DNA of 6,534 nucleotides from Thermoplasmata archaeon (GTDB lineage: Archaea > Thermoplasmatota > Thermoplasmata > RBG-16-68-12 > JAGMCJ01): assembly GCA_023129265.1 (NCBI GenBank), contig JAGMCJ010000011.1, positions 1 to 6,534 of the forward strand, read 5' to 3'. Below, piece by piece: positions 5,262-6,534 of the stretch; position 1 is the stretch's first letter, and every line of letters starts with the position of its first letter. A program made the position numbers and the translations under genes. The notes beneath the pieces were generated by a model. The model searched no databases. It was given only the letters and a program-made list of their open reading frames with translations, and was not told the DNA's origin.

Positions 5262-6534
5262 CTACTCCTCCACGGGCTTCACCGTAGACTCTGCCTCTGA
5301 CTGGTCGGACGCGGGCGCCTTCGGAGGCTTCGTCTTCTCTTTCAGGTAGAGCAACACAAGCACCGCAACGATGACCGCCATAATCAATAGCGCCCAGAAC
5401 CAAACCTGCTCAAACACAGGTATATCTGGAGGAGGTTCTTCAGCATTCCTGACCGTGACTGTCACCGTGGCCAGACCCGAGTAGTCCGTCCCGTCGAATG
5501 ACCGTGCATAGATGGTGTGCGTTCCATCGGAGAAAACGGTCGTGTCCAGATCGTAGCTCCATGATGTCGTTCCAATCGCCTGCATCCAACCGCTACTGTC
5601 AACCCTGACCTCGACGAACTCAACGGTCCCGTCGGGGTCTGATGCTCTGCCTAACACCGCGAACCTCTCTGAGACAGTCTCGCCAGTCGAGGGGCTGATG
5701 AAGGCACACGACGGTATCTGATTTGGCGGGAGGGCTGAAGGCGTGGCACTCACCTCAGGCGATTCCTCACCCTCGCCCATGGCGTTCGATGCCGTCACCA
5801 GATAGTAGTAAGTCACCCCGTTGGTCAGGCCGGTGTCCTCGTACGTGAGGAGGTTCCCCGGTGTCGTGAGATATGTGTCGTTGCCAGAGGAGAGTCCTCT
5901 GTACACGCTGTAATGCGTGACAGGATTGCCGCCATCATCGATGGGAGGCAGCCAAGTCAGCGTGACGCGGCCGTTTCCCGCCACAACCGCGAGGGCGATC
6001 GGCGGACCGGGCACAGCCATCGGAACAGCGCTGACCGAGTCTGACTTCGACCCCTCTCCCATGACGTTCTTCGCTGAGACCCTGTAGGAGTAGGTCTGAC
6101 CGTTCGTCAAGTCGGTGTCGGTGAATGCGAGCACGTTCCCGATTTCGAGAAGGAATGCCTCGCCCCCGGAGTATGGCCCCCTGTAGACAGCGTAGTTCGT
6201 GATGGAAGAACCGCCGTTGTCCGCAGGAGCGGCCCAAGTGAGCGTCAACCGGCTGTTGCCTGCCGAAGCCGCAAGCCGTGTCGGTGGTCCCGGAACGGTC
6301 AGGACTGCCGCTGGCGTCGCGCTGACCTCCTCGGACATGGTGCCCTCGCCGACTTCGTTCTTCGCGGAGACCACGTAGTAGTAAGTCACTCCATTGGTCA
6401 GTCCTATGTCGAGATATTGCTGGACATTCCCGACCGTGACGAGGAGCGACTCGCCTCCGGGCGCTACGCCCCTGTAGATGTTGAAGTTCGTGACAGGAGA
6501 ACCGCCCGAGTCAGAGGGCGGCATCCATGTGAGC
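5262..6534 (-). CDS. Type I surface protein with Fn3 repeats, Ig-like domain and C-terminal membrane anchor, 5' end beyond window
   Basis: The frame stays open to the right edge. The ATG at 6524 is not the true start, because the codons before it read L-T-W and complete the Fn3 motif LTWMPPSDSGGSPVT. About 423 complete residues are visible. Counting from that Met: end of Fn3 unit 1 (1-73), Fn3 unit 2 (about 78-169) and Fn3 unit 3 (about 172-263). These are followed by an Ig-like domain (about 268-361: ISPSTGETVS, DPDGTVEFVEVRVD, DGTHTIYARSFDG), a Pro-rich linker (EEPPPDIP), a transmembrane helix (374-395: VWFWALLIMAVIVAVLVLLYL) and a charged tail KEKTKPPKAP ending in Glu. Lys after the helix puts the tail inside the cell. 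A role in adhesion or cell-surface structure is likely; a catalytic domain, if any, would be upstream. It uses more G+C than the other two genes. Confidence 0.9.
   Translation of the reverse strand, partial: LTWMPPSDSGGSPVTNFNIYRGVAPGGESLLVTVGNVQQYLDIGLTNGVTYYYVVSAKNEVGEGTMSEEVSATPAAVLTVPGPPTRLAASAGNSRLTLTWAAPADNGGSSITNYAVYRGPYSGGEAFLLEIGNVLAFTDTDLTNGQTYSYRVSAKNVMGEGSKSDSVSAVPMAVPGPPIALAVVAGNGRVTLTWLPPIDDGGNPVTHYSVYRGLSSGNDTYLTTPGNLLTYEDTGLTNGVTYYYLVTASNAMGEGEESPEVSATPSALPPNQIPSCAFISPSTGETVSERFAVLGRASDPDGTVEFVEVRVDSSGWMQAIGTTSWSYDLDTTVFSDGTHTIYARSFDGTDYSGLATVTVTVRNAEEPPPDIPVFEQVWFWALLIMAVIVAVLVLLYLKEKTKPPKAPASDQSEAESTVKPVEE
5736..6534 (-). repeat. Tandem Fn3 repeats, two complete and one partial
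   Basis: Unit 1 (about 6306-6534, cut by the edge), unit 2 (6018-6293) and unit 3 (5736-6011) repeat with a 94-codon period. Shared landmarks are PGPP, a GNxRxTLTW strand, P-[PA]-x-D-x-GGxxxTxYxVYRG, the turn LTNGxTYxYxVxAxNxxGEG, and VSA. Units 1 and 2 are also close at the DNA level (for example the codons for YRG and LTNG). More units probably lie to the right of the window. Confidence 0.92.

Noticed and set aside
5044..5349. A 101-codon plus-strand frame across the gap and into the right-hand gene
   Set aside because: It overlaps the C-terminal tail of the membrane-anchored protein antisense, and the translated sequence has no recognisable motif.
6522..6524. ATG at 6524 as the true start of the right-hand gene
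   Set aside because: The preceding in-frame codons (L-T-W) complete a standard Fn3 strand and the frame is open to the edge; no signal peptide follows this Met.

Overview
The window looks archaeal, most likely from a Thermoplasmatota-type euryarchaeon (class-level guess only). The reasons are the TATA-type promoters, Shine-Dalgarno sites of the GGAGG type, a membrane protein ending in two winged-helix domains of the kind common in euryarchaea, and large secreted proteins built from PKD, Fn3, Ig-like and NosD-type beta-helix modules. No RNA gene, mobile element, CRISPR array or metabolic gene was seen.

All three genes lie on the minus strand, so transcription runs from right to left. At the right (5262-6534) is the 3' part of a type I surface protein: three Fn3 domains (the first cut by the window edge), an Ig-like domain, one transmembrane helix and a short charged cytoplasmic tail. 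A 323-base gap follows; its left end carries the promoter of the next gene. The central gene (2422-4938) encodes an apparent membrane-tethered transcription regulator: signal peptide, five tandem extracellular Ig-like/DUF11-like repeats, one transmembrane helix and two cytoplasmic winged-helix domains. After 87 bases comes the left gene (1-2334, running off the left edge), which encodes a secreted protein with a NosD-like parallel beta-helix, three PKD domains, an Fn3-like domain and the start of an archaeal C-terminal module.

The most interesting signal is regulatory. A 32-nt element, identical at 27 positions, lies directly upstream of the TATA box of both the central gene and the left gene (5006-5037 and 2395-2426). 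I see no copy in the sequence before the right-hand gene, whose own promoter is outside the window. The simplest inference is that the membrane-tethered winged-helix protein binds this element, controlling itself and the neighbouring beta-helix/PKD surface protein. This would be a one-component, surface-sensing circuit. The DNA-protein link is inferred; the repeated element and the domain layout are read from the sequence.
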